64,000 nucleotides of DNA. Origin: Pyrinomonadaceae bacterium (GTDB lineage Bacteria; Acidobacteriota; Blastocatellia; Pyrinomonadales; Pyrinomonadaceae). Shown here piece by piece: positions 8,811 to 17,544 of the stretch. The translations under genes were made by a program, and so were the position numbers. The stretch is from the NCBI GenBank assembly GCA_019186825.1, contig JABARP010000018.1, forward strand, positions 64,830 through 128,829. Reading direction: 5' to 3'. Each line of letters begins with the position of its first letter. The stretch's first letter is position 1. The notes below the pieces were generated by a model. It did not search any database, had not been told where the DNA came from, and saw nothing but the letters and a program-made list of their open reading frames with translations.

Positions 8811-9335
8811 ATGTTTTGTCCAAAATGCGGCCAAAAAAATCCTGAGGGCGGAAGATTCTGTCGCGGCTGCGGCACGGATCTTGGCGACGTTTCAGGAGCT
8901 TTGACGCCAAAGGCCGCGGCTGCACTAAGCTGCGACAAAGGCAAACCGATCACTTACGAGCGTGCGATCGGCAAGATCTTCACCGGCCTCGCATTTGTCG
9001 CGGTTGCGATCGCTCTTGCATTCTCAAGAATGGGCGCGAGCTGGTGGTTTTGGATGCTGATCCCGGCATTTGGTGCCTTGGGTTCGGGAATTGCTCAGTA
9101 TATGCAACTTCGCCGCTACGAGAAAGGCAATGCGGCCTTTGTTGCCGGGCTTCCGAATCAGATCACAAGTGCTCCCGCAAGCTACGGACTTCCGGACCGC
9201 TCGCCTGAACCCGCGGTCGTAGAATCGCGTTATAAGACCGGTGATCTCGTCCCGCCGAGCGTTACGGATAACACGACGCGCCACCTAGAGATCGATCAGG
9301 AAGGCCAGACTCGGCCGCTATCACAGGCCGACTAG
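8811..9335 (+). CDS. Zinc-ribbon membrane protein
   Basis: The first 22 residues form a zinc ribbon (CPKCG, CRGCG). Around residues 55-100 there are two hydrophobic segments separated by a short turn, the second beginning WWFWMLIPAFGA, and a ~70-residue polar tail follows. This architecture (zinc_ribbon_2 plus a membrane hairpin) is common in acidobacteria but has no known role. It ends one base before the converging propeller gene on the minus strand. Confidence 0.82.
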   Translation: MFCPKCGQKNPEGGRFCRGCGTDLGDVSGALTPKAAAALSCDKGKPITYERAIGKIFTGLAFVAVAIALAFSRMGASWWFWMLIPAFGALGSGIAQYMQLRRYEKGNAAFVAGLPNQITSAPASYGLPDRSPEPAVVESRYKTGDLVPPSVTDNTTRHLEIDQEGQTRPLSQAD

Positions 9336-9336
9336 T

Positions 9337-11472
9337 TCATTTCACAACAACACGAAGATTCCCCGAGTTCCCGTTCGCATCGAAAACGCGGATCGTAACT
9401 GCTGACACCTTTCCGGTCGGCACCTCAACGATAAATCGTTCTTTCGGGCCATCGGCAATGCCGTCCTCCGGATAGATCGGCTTCCAATCTCCGGAATTGA
9501 TGCTGTATTCGGCACGCGAAATGTAGGACGAGCTGTCCGTCGCACTAAACACAAGACGTGCCATTCCATTTACGAGCTGTGCTGGCTGTGCCTCAACAAC
9601 CGTTGGCGCCGAATTGTCGATCTCGACGGTCTCGGTCAAACGCTCGCCGCTCATTGCCAATGCTTCCGGATTCGACGCACTATCGCGGGCCACGACCTTG
9701 AATACATACTGCCCGTCGGCAAATGATTGGCCATCCACTGTCAGGAATGAGTCAGTTAAGCCAGTTCGCAATTCTCTCCAGATCGGCTCGCCAACCGCAC
9801 GGAAATAGACGTCAAAAAGGAGTGTGTCATCGTTTGCGTCAGCGGCGGTCCATTGCAGCGACAGGGCTCCTCGCTGATACAAACGTCTTGGTGCAGCGGC
9901 AGCCGTCGGCAGCCCAAATAATTCGGGTGAGAGGCCCGAAAGTTCGATATTAGGATCGGGCGGTGTCGCCGGGTTCGCCTGAAGCCCGACATTGGTCGGC
10001 AGAACCTCGAGCGAAGTTATTTCCGGTGCCGTATTTCGCGGCAGGAACGAAAGGCTTACGGAGCTGAGTGTCGAATTCGAGTTCGTTAGGACCGCACGCC
10101 ACTGAAAATATCTTGCCTTCGGACTTGAAACATCAAACCCCGCCGGATCAGTATTCGCTTGACTCCAGTCACTCCACGTATTGTTCGGGACCTCCGTATT
10201 GCCGGAACGGGTTTGGATCGAAACCGCTCCAATAGAACGCCAGCGAAGCCTGCCCCACGAAGCCGTAGTTCCGGCATCAAGGACGGGGGATGAATACGAT
10301 CCCTGTGTTAGGCTGTTTGCGTCCGAGCGAAAAAGTACGCCCTGGTTGCTCGCCGACGCCAGGAAGTCCGACGTGCCCAACGGGACGATATTTGAGATCT
10401 GCCCGGCAGAAGATTGCAGCAGGAGCGTTTCGCGTCGGTCGTTCGAGATCTTATAAACGCGGCCCTTATCAGACGTACCAACGAGAACGCCATCCTTCGC
10501 CGCAAGGAGCGAGAAACCTACGACGTTCTCCGGCGTCCACAGAAGGTCAACGGTGCCGTCGGGCAAGATGCGATAGACCGCTGATTTTGCTTTCGAGAGG
10601 TCGAATTCGGACTTTGGGGTTTGAGCCGTCGCGGAAGGTTTTTTGACCGTTACGGGTTTCTCCGCCTTGTTAGTTTCCGCAGGCGTAGATGCCGCTGCTT
10701 TCACTGTCGATGCTGCGTCGGCAATAGCAAGAGCATAGATCGAACCATCCGGAGCGATCGTTGCCGTATGCAGTTCGCTCAAAGGCGAATCGAGAAGCGC
10801 AAACGCCTTACCAGCGGGCGAGATCTTTAGCAAAATACCATTCGCGTCGGTTCCGGCGTAAAGATTCCCCGCCTTGTCGGCCGTAAGCGAAACGACGTGC
10901 AGATCTTCTGAATCGTATAGCACCGAGCTTTCCGGAGCGGCACCGGCAGCCTTCACCTTATAGATCTTTCCTTGATCACCGGTCGCGACTGCGAGTTCAC
11001 CTGTCGGCAGAACGGCAAGAGCCCAGATATATTTTGCTTTCGGGTCGAAATAGACGCTTTGCCCACCTGCTTTGTCGATTCGATAGACCTTGCCGTCCGG
11101 CATCGTCGCAGCAAATACATCACCGCCCGGAGCAACAGCGATCGCAGAGACATTCAGTTCCGCAAGGTCGGCAAGCAGCGCACCTTTCCCTGTCGCGTCG
11201 ACACGAAAGACCTTTCCGTTCGGCCCTGTCCCAAGGAATGTATTCCCGGCAGCATCTCTTGCGGTCGAGAGGATGAAGGATTCGCCTGTAGCAAAGACCT
11301 CGCTGAGTTTCGGCGCAATTGAGAGCACTCCGTCATCCCCGATCGAGACGCCATCCGCATCGCCTTTTAGAACGTCGGCGCGTGAATCGACCGTCCAGAT
11401 CTGCGGACCGCCGGCGAAGATGCTGAGAACAAGAGAAAGAAGTGCAACGACGAGGAATGATATTCGCTTCAT
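9337..11472 (-). CDS. Secreted beta-propeller protein
   Basis: An N-terminal signal peptide (LVVALLSLVLSIFAGG) is followed by repeated blades typical of NHL/WD-like propellers. These contain phrases such as GTGPNGKVFRV, ATMPDGKVYRI, ATGDQGKIYKV and GTDANGILLKI about 45-50 residues apart. A Lys/Thr-rich linker near residues 250-290 interrupts the propeller. The C-terminal ~280 residues look like two beta-sandwich (Fn3/Ig-like) domains. It is 711 residues, exported, and of unknown ligand. It starts 32 bp after the NDH-2 stop and may be the last gene of that run. Confidence 0.82.
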   Translation of the reverse strand: MKRISFLVVALLSLVLSIFAGGPQIWTVDSRADVLKGDADGVSIGDDGVLSIAPKLSEVFATGESFILSTARDAAGNTFLGTGPNGKVFRVDATGKGALLADLAELNVSAIAVAPGGDVFAATMPDGKVYRIDKAGGQSVYFDPKAKYIWALAVLPTGELAVATGDQGKIYKVKAAGAAPESSVLYDSEDLHVVSLTADKAGNLYAGTDANGILLKISPAGKAFALLDSPLSELHTATIAPDGSIYALAIADAASTVKAAASTPAETNKAEKPVTVKKPSATAQTPKSEFDLSKAKSAVYRILPDGTVDLLWTPENVVGFSLLAAKDGVLVGTSDKGRVYKISNDRRETLLLQSSAGQISNIVPLGTSDFLASASNQGVLFRSDANSLTQGSYSSPVLDAGTTASWGRLRWRSIGAVSIQTRSGNTEVPNNTWSDWSQANTDPAGFDVSSPKARYFQWRAVLTNSNSTLSSVSLSFLPRNTAPEITSLEVLPTNVGLQANPATPPDPNIELSGLSPELFGLPTAAAAPRRLYQRGALSLQWTAADANDDTLLFDVYFRAVGEPIWRELRTGLTDSFLTVDGQSFADGQYVFKVVARDSASNPEALAMSGERLTETVEIDNSAPTVVEAQPAQLVNGMARLVFSATDSSSYISRAEYSINSGDWKPIYPEDGIADGPKERFIVEVPTGKVSAVTIRVFDANGNSGNLRVVVK

Positions 11473-11504
11473 TTTTGCTAAATGATAGCAAATTCACGGG
11501 CCAT

Positions 11505-12830
11505 TCAAACCGTCGTTTTCGATTTTGATTTAGTGTCGCGTGCCCTCGCCGCCTGCAGGAACTCGATCGCGTCGTGCATATGCTCGGCCTTGCCGGTGAT
11601 GAGACGTGCACTCCGCTCACGGGTCAAGTACGCCCAGAACCAATCGGTCATTACCGCGAGACGGTTCTTAAACCCGATCAGGAAAAAGACGTGCAGGAAC
11701 AACCACATCAGCCACGCAATAAAACCGCGGAATTTGAATTTGCCGATCTCGGCGATCGCCTTGCTGCGGCCGATGGTCGCCATCGTGCCTTTATCGTTGT
11801 ATTCAAACGGCTTACGCGGCTTGGCTTTCAGCTCGCGGAGAATATTTGCGGCGGTCTGCTCGCCCATTTGCATCGCGGCCGGACTCACACCCGGAACCGG
11901 CGTGCCGTCAGCCTGCTTTATCGACGCCATGTCGCCGATCACGAAAATGTCTTTGTTCGTCTTTATTGAAAGATCCGGTTCGACAAAGACGCGTCCCGCT
12001 TTGTCGGTCTCAACGCCGAGTTTCTTGCCGAGACTCGACGCAGCGACACCCGTCGCCCAGATGACAACATCGCAGTCGATCCAATCGTCGCCAACCTTGA
12101 CGCGGCCGGGCTCGATCTCGCTCACGAAGCTCTTAAGGCGCACCTCGACGCCGATCTCTTCGAGCTGGTGTTTTGCACTGTCAGAAAGTTCGGGCGCGAA
12201 TGTTCCAAGTACGCGATCTGAACCTTCAAAAAGCACGACGCGGGCATCACCGGTCTTGATCGCCTTGAAATCTTTCGCAAGCGCTTGCCGGGCAATGTCT
12301 GCGATGGCTCCTGCCATTTCGACGCCAGTCGGCCCGCCGCCGACGACAACGAAATTCAGTGAATGCTTCCGACCCTGTAGATATGCGTCGCGCTCTGCCA
12401 TCTCGAAAGCGAGGAGCACTCTGCGTCGGATCTCGACCGCATCATCAAGCGTCTTAAGCCCCGGAGCAGACGTCTCCCAATCGTCGTTGCCGAAATAAGA
12501 GTGTCTCGCTCCGGCAGCAACGATCAGATAGTCAAAGCCGACGCGCACGCCGTCACCGAGGACAACCTGCTTGTTCATGGTATCGACCCCGACGGCTTCG
12601 CCGAGCACGACCTCAATATTCTTATGCCTGTGCAAAATTCGGCGTATCGGCTGGGCGATCTCGCCTGGTGAGAGCACGGCGGTCGCAACCTGGTACAGGA
12701 GCGGCTGAAAAACGTGGTGATTTCGCCGGTCGATCACGACGACATCGACGTCCTTGTCAGCAAGTGCCTTTGCGGCCCAAAGACCGCCGAAACCGGCACC
12801 GATCATCACAACTTTTGGCCTGGCAGCCAT
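11505..12830 (-). CDS. ndh: Type II NADH dehydrogenase (NDH-2)
   Basis: A non-proton-pumping NADH:quinone oxidoreductase at the inner membrane surface. The FAD-binding motif is MIGAGFGGLWAAKAL at residues ~10-24. The NADH-binding motif is VVVGGGPTGVEMAGA near 165, and ATGVAAS and FVIGDMAS follow. A hydrophobic stretch near residue 375 (FIAWLMWLFLHVFFLIG) is the usual membrane-anchoring segment. Length (441) is normal. It lies 18 bp downstream of the MoeB-like gene with an AGGTG ribosome-binding site. Confidence 0.94.
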   Translation of the reverse strand: MAARPKVVMIGAGFGGLWAAKALADKDVDVVVIDRRNHHVFQPLLYQVATAVLSPGEIAQPIRRILHRHKNIEVVLGEAVGVDTMNKQVVLGDGVRVGFDYLIVAAGARHSYFGNDDWETSAPGLKTLDDAVEIRRRVLLAFEMAERDAYLQGRKHSLNFVVVGGGPTGVEMAGAIADIARQALAKDFKAIKTGDARVVLFEGSDRVLGTFAPELSDSAKHQLEEIGVEVRLKSFVSEIEPGRVKVGDDWIDCDVVIWATGVAASSLGKKLGVETDKAGRVFVEPDLSIKTNKDIFVIGDMASIKQADGTPVPGVSPAAMQMGEQTAANILRELKAKPRKPFEYNDKGTMATIGRSKAIAEIGKFKFRGFIAWLMWLFLHVFFLIGFKNRLAVMTDWFWAYLTRERSARLITGKAEHMHDAIEFLQAARARDTKSKSKTTV

Positions 12831-12848
12831 AAATTCACCTTCCTTCGC

Positions 12849-13868
12849 TCAAACGCCGATGTATTTGGCGTAAAGCGTTCGGGCGACCGTCGCGTCGTCG
12901 GTTCCTTTAACGATCGCTCGCCCGTCGGTAAAGACCGTGAGTTCGAATTCATCCGGCGCAAATCGCAGGAGGTATTCGTTCTGGTTCACGGCAAAATTCC
13001 ATTTTAAACGATCGGCGAGCTGATCGAGGTCGAGCTTGCTGTTCGCGTTCGGCGCGATCTGCACAGCGTCGCGGCCGCAAAGGACAGCGGCAAACTCGCT
13101 CGCCGCCGCATCGAGAAATTCAAAATTCCGCTTGCCGCACGTTTCACAATTCGGGTCGGGCGAGCCCGTGCCGATCGACTTTTCTTCATTTGTCCAAACG
13201 TCGAATTGCCGGAGCTTACGGCTGAGCGAATCCCGATCGCCGACAAGGAACTTGAACGCCTCAGCAACTTGTGTCGCCGCGACACGCGCAACGACCGGTG
13301 CGATAACGCCCGCCGTGTCGCAGGTAGGTGCTGACCCGGGATCCGGAAGTTCCGGGAAGATGCAGCGCAGGCAAGGCGTCTCACCCGGAATGATGTTCAT
13401 CGTCATTCCATAGCTCGAAACCGCGGCACCATAGATCCATGGGATCCCGGCCTTTACGCACGCATCGTTCACAAGGTAACGAACCTGAAAATTATCCGTC
13501 CCGTCAAGAACCAGGTCGCAGCCCGAAACAAGACGTTCGATATTCGAATTCGTAACATCCGCAATGATGTCTTCGACCTCGATCTCAGAATTAATCTGAG
13601 AGATGCGGCGTTTTGCGGCAACGGCTTTTGGCATGCGTTCTTCCGCATCTTCCTCGCTAAAGAGCGTTTGCCGTTGGAGGTTGCTGTATTCAACGAAGTC
13701 GCGATCGACAAGCCGTATCTTCCCGACACCCGCGCGTGCGAGCATCTCTGCCTGAGAGCAGCCGAGGGCACCGACGCCTACGAGAAGTATGGTCGAATTT
13801 GCAAGCTTTTCCTGGCCCGCCGAACCGATCGGTGAAAACAAAATTTGACGGCTGTAACGCACTTTCAT
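12849..13868 (-). CDS. ThiF/MoeB-type E1 adenylyltransferase
   Basis: This enzyme adenylates the C-terminal glycine of a small sulfur-carrier protein (ThiS or MoaD type). The nucleotide-binding loop VGVGALGCSQAEML is at about residue 31. RLVDRDFVEYSNLQRQ and LDGTDNFQVRY are family landmarks. The CxxC pairs CLRC and CETC would bind structural zinc, and TCDTAGV contains the candidate catalytic cysteine. No rhodanese domain is fused; instead ~80 C-terminal residues of unknown role replace it. ThiF and MoeB cannot be separated on sequence alone. It sits 6 bp after aroDE. Confidence 0.9.
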   Translation of the reverse strand: MKVRYSRQILFSPIGSAGQEKLANSTILLVGVGALGCSQAEMLARAGVGKIRLVDRDFVEYSNLQRQTLFSEEDAEERMPKAVAAKRRISQINSEIEVEDIIADVTNSNIERLVSGCDLVLDGTDNFQVRYLVNDACVKAGIPWIYGAAVSSYGMTMNIIPGETPCLRCIFPELPDPGSAPTCDTAGVIAPVVARVAATQVAEAFKFLVGDRDSLSRKLRQFDVWTNEEKSIGTGSPDPNCETCGKRNFEFLDAAASEFAAVLCGRDAVQIAPNANSKLDLDQLADRLKWNFAVNQNEYLLRFAPDEFELTVFTDGRAIVKGTDDATVARTLYAKYIGV

Positions 13869-13874
13869 CGTCTC

Positions 13875-15377
13875 CTAAGACGCCATCTTCGCAGCAAGCG
13901 ACGCTCTGACAACCTGCTCATCACCGACCGTTCCCGTCCATATCTCGAACTGCCTAAGCCCTTGAGCAATAAGCATTTCAACTCCCGGGATGACCTCCGC
14001 ACCCGCATTGCGTGCAGCCGCGAGAAACAGTGTTTCCGCCGGGCTCGTCACGAGATCGAATACGACCTGGCCCGCGTGGAGGCTCGCTTCCGGAACGGGC
14101 GAAAGATGCTCGAATTCGCCTCGCATTCCGATCGGCGTTGCATTAACTATTACGTCGAACGCGGACAGATCGTTCCCTTCACAAAGCTTCGCAAAATCAC
14201 AACTAAAGGCTGCCGACAACGCTCGTCCGGCACTCTCATCCCGAGCAAAGACGGTCGAATCAGCACCTTCATTCGACAAGGCCGACAGGCACGCCCTCGC
14301 CGCTCCGCCGGCACCGAGGATCGCCGCTCGAACCCCATTTAGGTCAGGCACACGAGCTTTCAACGGCAAGAGAAATCCCGCCGCGTCCGTGTTGTATCCT
14401 ATCAGTTTTCCGCCGACAGAACTGACCGTATTCACAGCTCCGGCACGCGCGGCCGTTTCGTCAATTTCGTCGAGCATCTCGATGATCGACACCTTGTGCG
14501 GCATCGTAACGCTCAGCCCGTCAAAATTCAGCCCGCATTGCTCGGTTCCCAGCCGCACAAAGCCGTCAATAAATCCTCGCAGATCCTTTACCAAAAACGG
14601 CAGGAAGACAGCGTTCAGCCCGGCATTCGCAAAAAGTGGATTGTGAATATTTGGCGAGAGAGACTGTCCTATCGGGTCGCCGATGACGCCGTAGATGCGC
14701 GTGTCCTTATTCAGCTCGTCAACCCGATAAAGGTCCCGCATCTCCATTGCCGAAACCTGCCCCGAGGCGGTCGCGGCACCAGCATCCAACGAGGCGTAAG
14801 TGAGCAATGAACCGCGTGAAGGACCCAGAATACGCGTCCATTTCCCCGCCTCGCCCATCGCAATGAGAATCGCATCCCGATCGCCCTTCGATTCCGTGAG
14901 AAGCGTCTTCCAGACCGGAATGGTGCTGACGGCATCGTCCGCGGTAACGGCGATCTTGACGGCCTTACATTCGAATTCTGTGAGTTCGGCGAAGAGTCCT
15001 TCGAGGCTTGCGGGCATGCCCTCAAAATCGTGCCGCGAGACTATCTTGTTCTTGTGTTCGACCCACGAAACAGCGTCCGATTCAACGTCGCAGCCCCAAA
15101 AGCCCTCGGACAACGCAGCCCAAAAATCCCGCCTTTCGTCGTCTGAGATCGCACGAAAACCGCCTTCGCCTTTCGGGCGGAAGGTTGCGATCAGCCGGCA
15201 AAGTTGTGTGAATTCGGAGGCCTTCTTGACTGCAGCGGCCAGCTCGGAAGGCTCCATCGCATCGAAGCGGATCTCGATAAAGCCGGGTTCAACTGCCGAC
15301 GCTTCTCGGAAAAGCGGTTCGAGATCGCTCAGCCTCTTCGGTGCGATGGCAACGCAGATCTTCGAGGCGACATTCAT
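13875..15377 (-). CDS. aroDE: Bifunctional 3-dehydroquinate dehydratase / shikimate dehydrogenase
   Basis: Two successive shikimate-pathway steps are fused. Residues ~1-225 are a type I (AroD) dehydratase: FIEIRFDAME at the start, the Schiff-base region KAVKIAVTADD, and ILGPSRGSLLTYA at the end. Residues ~230-500 are AroE: YGVIGDPIGQSLSPNIHN, VTMPHKV with the catalytic Lys, GYNTDAAGF, the NADP loop ILGAGGAARA, and PGVEMLIAQG. This order is the plant/chlamydial one. The start overlaps the TspO-like gene by 4 nt. The fusion explains why no separate aroE is present; aroA and aroK lie at 39-41 kb. Confidence 0.95.
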   Translation of the reverse strand: MNVASKICVAIAPKRLSDLEPLFREASAVEPGFIEIRFDAMEPSELAAAVKKASEFTQLCRLIATFRPKGEGGFRAISDDERRDFWAALSEGFWGCDVESDAVSWVEHKNKIVSRHDFEGMPASLEGLFAELTEFECKAVKIAVTADDAVSTIPVWKTLLTESKGDRDAILIAMGEAGKWTRILGPSRGSLLTYASLDAGAATASGQVSAMEMRDLYRVDELNKDTRIYGVIGDPIGQSLSPNIHNPLFANAGLNAVFLPFLVKDLRGFIDGFVRLGTEQCGLNFDGLSVTMPHKVSIIEMLDEIDETAARAGAVNTVSSVGGKLIGYNTDAAGFLLPLKARVPDLNGVRAAILGAGGAARACLSALSNEGADSTVFARDESAGRALSAAFSCDFAKLCEGNDLSAFDVIVNATPIGMRGEFEHLSPVPEASLHAGQVVFDLVTSPAETLFLAAARNAGAEVIPGVEMLIAQGLRQFEIWTGTVGDEQVVRASLAAKMAS

Positions 15378-16126
15378 GAGTAACGTCGCGTCGGCAGCGT
15401 GAGAATAAAGGTCGCAGCGGTCACAAGCCCGATTATCATCGTGATGGCGGAGGCGACAACCAACGCCGTCTCGCCGCTTTGCCTGATGCCGACCGCAGCA
15501 GCGGTCCAGGCGATGGCCAGCGGGAAGAAATAGTTATTCAGCCGCCAACGCACAAGCACCGCCGAAGCGGCCGCGATCAAGAGGCAAATAACGCCGAGGG
15601 TTTGGAACGCGCCATCCGTCATCGAAACTTCCTGCGAACGCACGACGACAAGGATGTTGACGAGCGCCATCACCGTGACCCAGCCCGCATAAAGCCCGAA
15701 AGTGCCTTTGCCAAGAAGAGCTTCCATGGCCGTCCCGACGTTCTTTATGGAGCCGAGCATCGCGATCAGCGTGCCGAGCAGTGCCACAATGGCGAAGGCA
15801 GAAAGCAGGAACATCGAGCGATACCAGGCAACGACCCACACGCAATTGAGGATGCAGGTCAGAATGTACGTTATCCGTATTCCGGCGAATTTCGCCGGAT
15901 TTGAGGGAAGGACTTGATAGATCGCAAATCCCAGGCTCAAAAGGTAGATAAGTGTCAATATCGACGCGGAATAGCCTGCGGGAGACACCGGCGTCGGGTA
16001 CTTCGCGGCGATCGAATTCGTCGCGGAAGCGTCAAGCATTCCGACCGCAAAATAGTTCACAAACAGTACGACTATCGTTGCCGCCAAAACGACGATCGCC
16101 AGAGGAGAGACCTTGTTCGTTGCCAT
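15374..16126 (-). CDS. TspO/MBR-like multi-spanning membrane protein
   Basis: A 250-residue protein with about eight hydrophobic helices. The motif SPAGYSASILTLIYLL near residue 48 resembles the PAGYxFSIWxxIY motif of bacterial proteins labelled tryptophan-rich sensory protein, and NCVWVVAWYR near residue 93 is in keeping. It is longer than classical TspO (~160 residues). Ligand and role are unknown. It is the first gene of a run with aroDE (4-nt ATGA overlap). A CATAAT at 16138-16133 (minus) lies 6 nt before the ATG, suggesting a leaderless start. Confidence 0.65.
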   Translation of the reverse strand: MATNKVSPLAIVVLAATIVVLFVNYFAVGMLDASATNSIAAKYPTPVSPAGYSASILTLIYLLSLGFAIYQVLPSNPAKFAGIRITYILTCILNCVWVVAWYRSMFLLSAFAIVALLGTLIAMLGSIKNVGTAMEALLGKGTFGLYAGWVTVMALVNILVVVRSQEVSMTDGAFQTLGVICLLIAAASAVLVRWRLNNYFFPLAIAWTAAAVGIRQSGETALVVASAITMIIGLVTAATFILTLPTRRYS

Positions 16127-16394
16127 GCGCCAATTATGACAAAAAAAGTAGCGGAATTACAGGAGTTGAAGGCCGGAGTTGCCCAAACCGACCAAAACGT
16201 AGAAAAAATAGCCCCAATCGGTGCATTTCCGCCGAAAATGTGCCGCTAGCAGAAAGATTTCCAACCCATTTTGCCTTTGTTGCGTCATAAAGCAGGCGAG
16301 TGGCACCCGACTTGCTGTAAGATAGAGCGGAAGACGCGCACTTTCCCTTACTTTCCCTATGCTGCGTTTGTTCTAATAGGGAGTGAAAGAAGTG

Positions 16395-16631
16395 ATGAAA
16401 GCAATTCGACATTTTTTGATCTTGATGGTGGTGCTTGCGGCGACCGCCGTTGCGGCATCTGCCCAACGCGGCGATCAGCCGAAGAATCCGCCGCCGAAGG
16501 GCGACCCGCCGGTCGTGAATCCTCGGCCCAAAAGGCCCGATCCGCCTCCGCAACGTCCGCCCCAGCGTCCGCAGTATGCCTTTGTCGATGTGATCTACGT
16601 CGATATGAGGTCTGATGAAAGAATGGCGTAA
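16395..16631 (+). CDS. Small secreted proline-rich protein
   Basis: A 78-residue product with a signal peptide (FLILMVVLAATAVAASA) and a mature part rich in Pro, Arg and Lys. It ends in a short aromatic/acidic tail (YAFVDVIYVDM). The ATG at 16395 is preceded by a GAAAGAAG purine run; a GTG 12 bp upstream is possible. A clear terminator follows 35 bp after the stop, which supports a real monocistronic gene. I do not recognise a family. Confidence 0.65.
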   Translation: MKAIRHFLILMVVLAATAVAASAQRGDQPKNPPPKGDPPVVNPRPKRPDPPPQRPPQRPQYAFVDVIYVDMRSDERMA

Positions 16632-16666
16632 CAGCCGTTCTTGTCTTTTCATTTTGTTTGACCGAA

Positions 16667-16699
16667 AGGTCGTCTTCTCCGATCGAAGGCGGCCTTTTT
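16667..16699 (+). terminator. Rho-independent terminator
   Basis: A 10-bp stem (AGGTCGTCTT with AAGGCGGCCT, two G-U pairs) and a 8-nt loop are followed by TTTTT. It ends the transcript of the small proline-rich gene. Confidence 0.8.
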
Positions 16700-16802
16700 C
16701 TTCACCTTCGGGTCGAGGGCGTTAACCGTTTTGCGGCAATTTTGCTTACAATGGGAATTTGAACGAAAATTGAATCCGCCTAAAAGAAGGATCCGAAACG
16801 AG

Positions 16803-17009
16803 ATGGCAGACAACGAGACCCCACAAAAGAAGTCCTACGGAGGACTTGGCAAGCACATCCAACCCGCGCGTACACCCGGTGAACTCAGCATCACCGAGAA
16901 GATGCTTGGCGGCGACCGCCACGCCGAGATCATGGCGGAGCAGGTGCGGGACGAGAGATTCCCCAAGAACGACACCAAACCGAACGGGAGTTCGACGCCC
17001 GCCGGCTAA
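16803..17009 (+). CDS. Small hypothetical protein
   Basis: A 68-residue hydrophilic protein starting at an ATG with AAGGA 10 nt upstream (MADNETPQKK). It contains SYGGLGKHIQPARTPGELS and is charged throughout, with no membrane segment. I recognise no domain. The good ribosome-binding site and balanced composition support translation. Confidence 0.55.
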   Translation: MADNETPQKKSYGGLGKHIQPARTPGELSITEKMLGGDRHAEIMAEQVRDERFPKNDTKPNGSSTPAG

Positions 17010-17100
17010 AGCGATCCACGACCGTCTTCTTCTAGTATTCCAGCCTACAGACCGTGGGCCGGGCATTCGTTAGTATTTTTGACAACGTCAAACTATCGAT

Positions 17101-17334
17101 ATGCCGCTAAATACACACCCACTGTACGAACTGGCGATAGCGCCTGCACGGATCGGCAAATTTGCCCGTCTTCGGCCCGAAAGAGCACGAGATCGCGGCC
17201 CGCAGGCCGAGATGCTTGCCGAATGGATGCGCGAGATGCATTTTCCACGCCGCAGCGGACGTTTTCGCCGCGGAAGACGAGGCCGCGTGCACGTCCGGAT
17301 CACCTTTCTAAAACCGCTCTCGCCGAACGATTGA
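17101..17334 (+). CDS. Possible small basic protein
   Basis: A 77-codon frame rich in Arg, with the middle GPQAEMLAEWMREMHFP and an RRGRRGR patch. There is no clear ribosome-binding site. A 13-bp dyad, TTGACAACGTCAA, lies just upstream. Overlapping frames exist on the same strand, so this is a weak call. Confidence 0.3.
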   Translation: MPLNTHPLYELAIAPARIGKFARLRPERARDRGPQAEMLAEWMREMHFPRRSGRFRRGRRGRVHVRITFLKPLSPND

Positions 17335-17394
17335 ATTTTTTTGCCGCCAGTGTATGCTCGCTTACCTAAGGCGACCCGCGGCAAAGGTATCTTA

Positions 17395-17540
17395 TAAACA
17401 TCAGGTCGGAGTTTGCTGAGATTCTCCGGTCTGGTTACGACACAAGGTCCCGTACTGCTCTGCATTTCGGAGACTGTTCGTAGCTCTCGAGTAGAGAGTC
17501 ACGCCCGCCGCGTTCGGGGATGCACGGCGGGCATTTTTTT
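17395..17540 (+). ncRNA. Candidate structured RNA ending in a terminator
   Basis: Between the small frame ending at 17334 and the terminator there is no gene, but the + strand can fold. GGTCGGAG (17404-17411) pairs with CTCCGGTC (17424-17431), a second short hairpin surrounds 17484-17498, and the strong terminator stem follows. A TATCTT/TTATAA-like -10 lies at 17388-17398. It could be a small RNA or simply a 3' untranslated region. I could not match it to 6S, SRP, RNase P or tmRNA. Confidence 0.3.
17503..17540 (+). terminator. Strong rho-independent terminator
   Basis: A perfect 8-bp GC stem (GCCCGCCG / CGGCGGGC) with a 14-nt loop is followed by A and seven T. It terminates plus-strand transcription just before the end of the RHS fragment on the other strand. 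Confidence 0.88.
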
Positions 17541-17544
17541 GTCT

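Noticed and set aside
17079..17369. Alternative plus-strand frame overlapping 17101-17334
   Set aside because: Thr/Arg/Ser-rich composition typical of a shadow frame and no start signal.
17416..17440. Resemblance to a TPP riboswitch (CTGAGA then CTGGTTA)
   Set aside because: The remaining conserved parts (ACCTGA, and the 3' AGGGA) are missing, and no thiamine gene follows.
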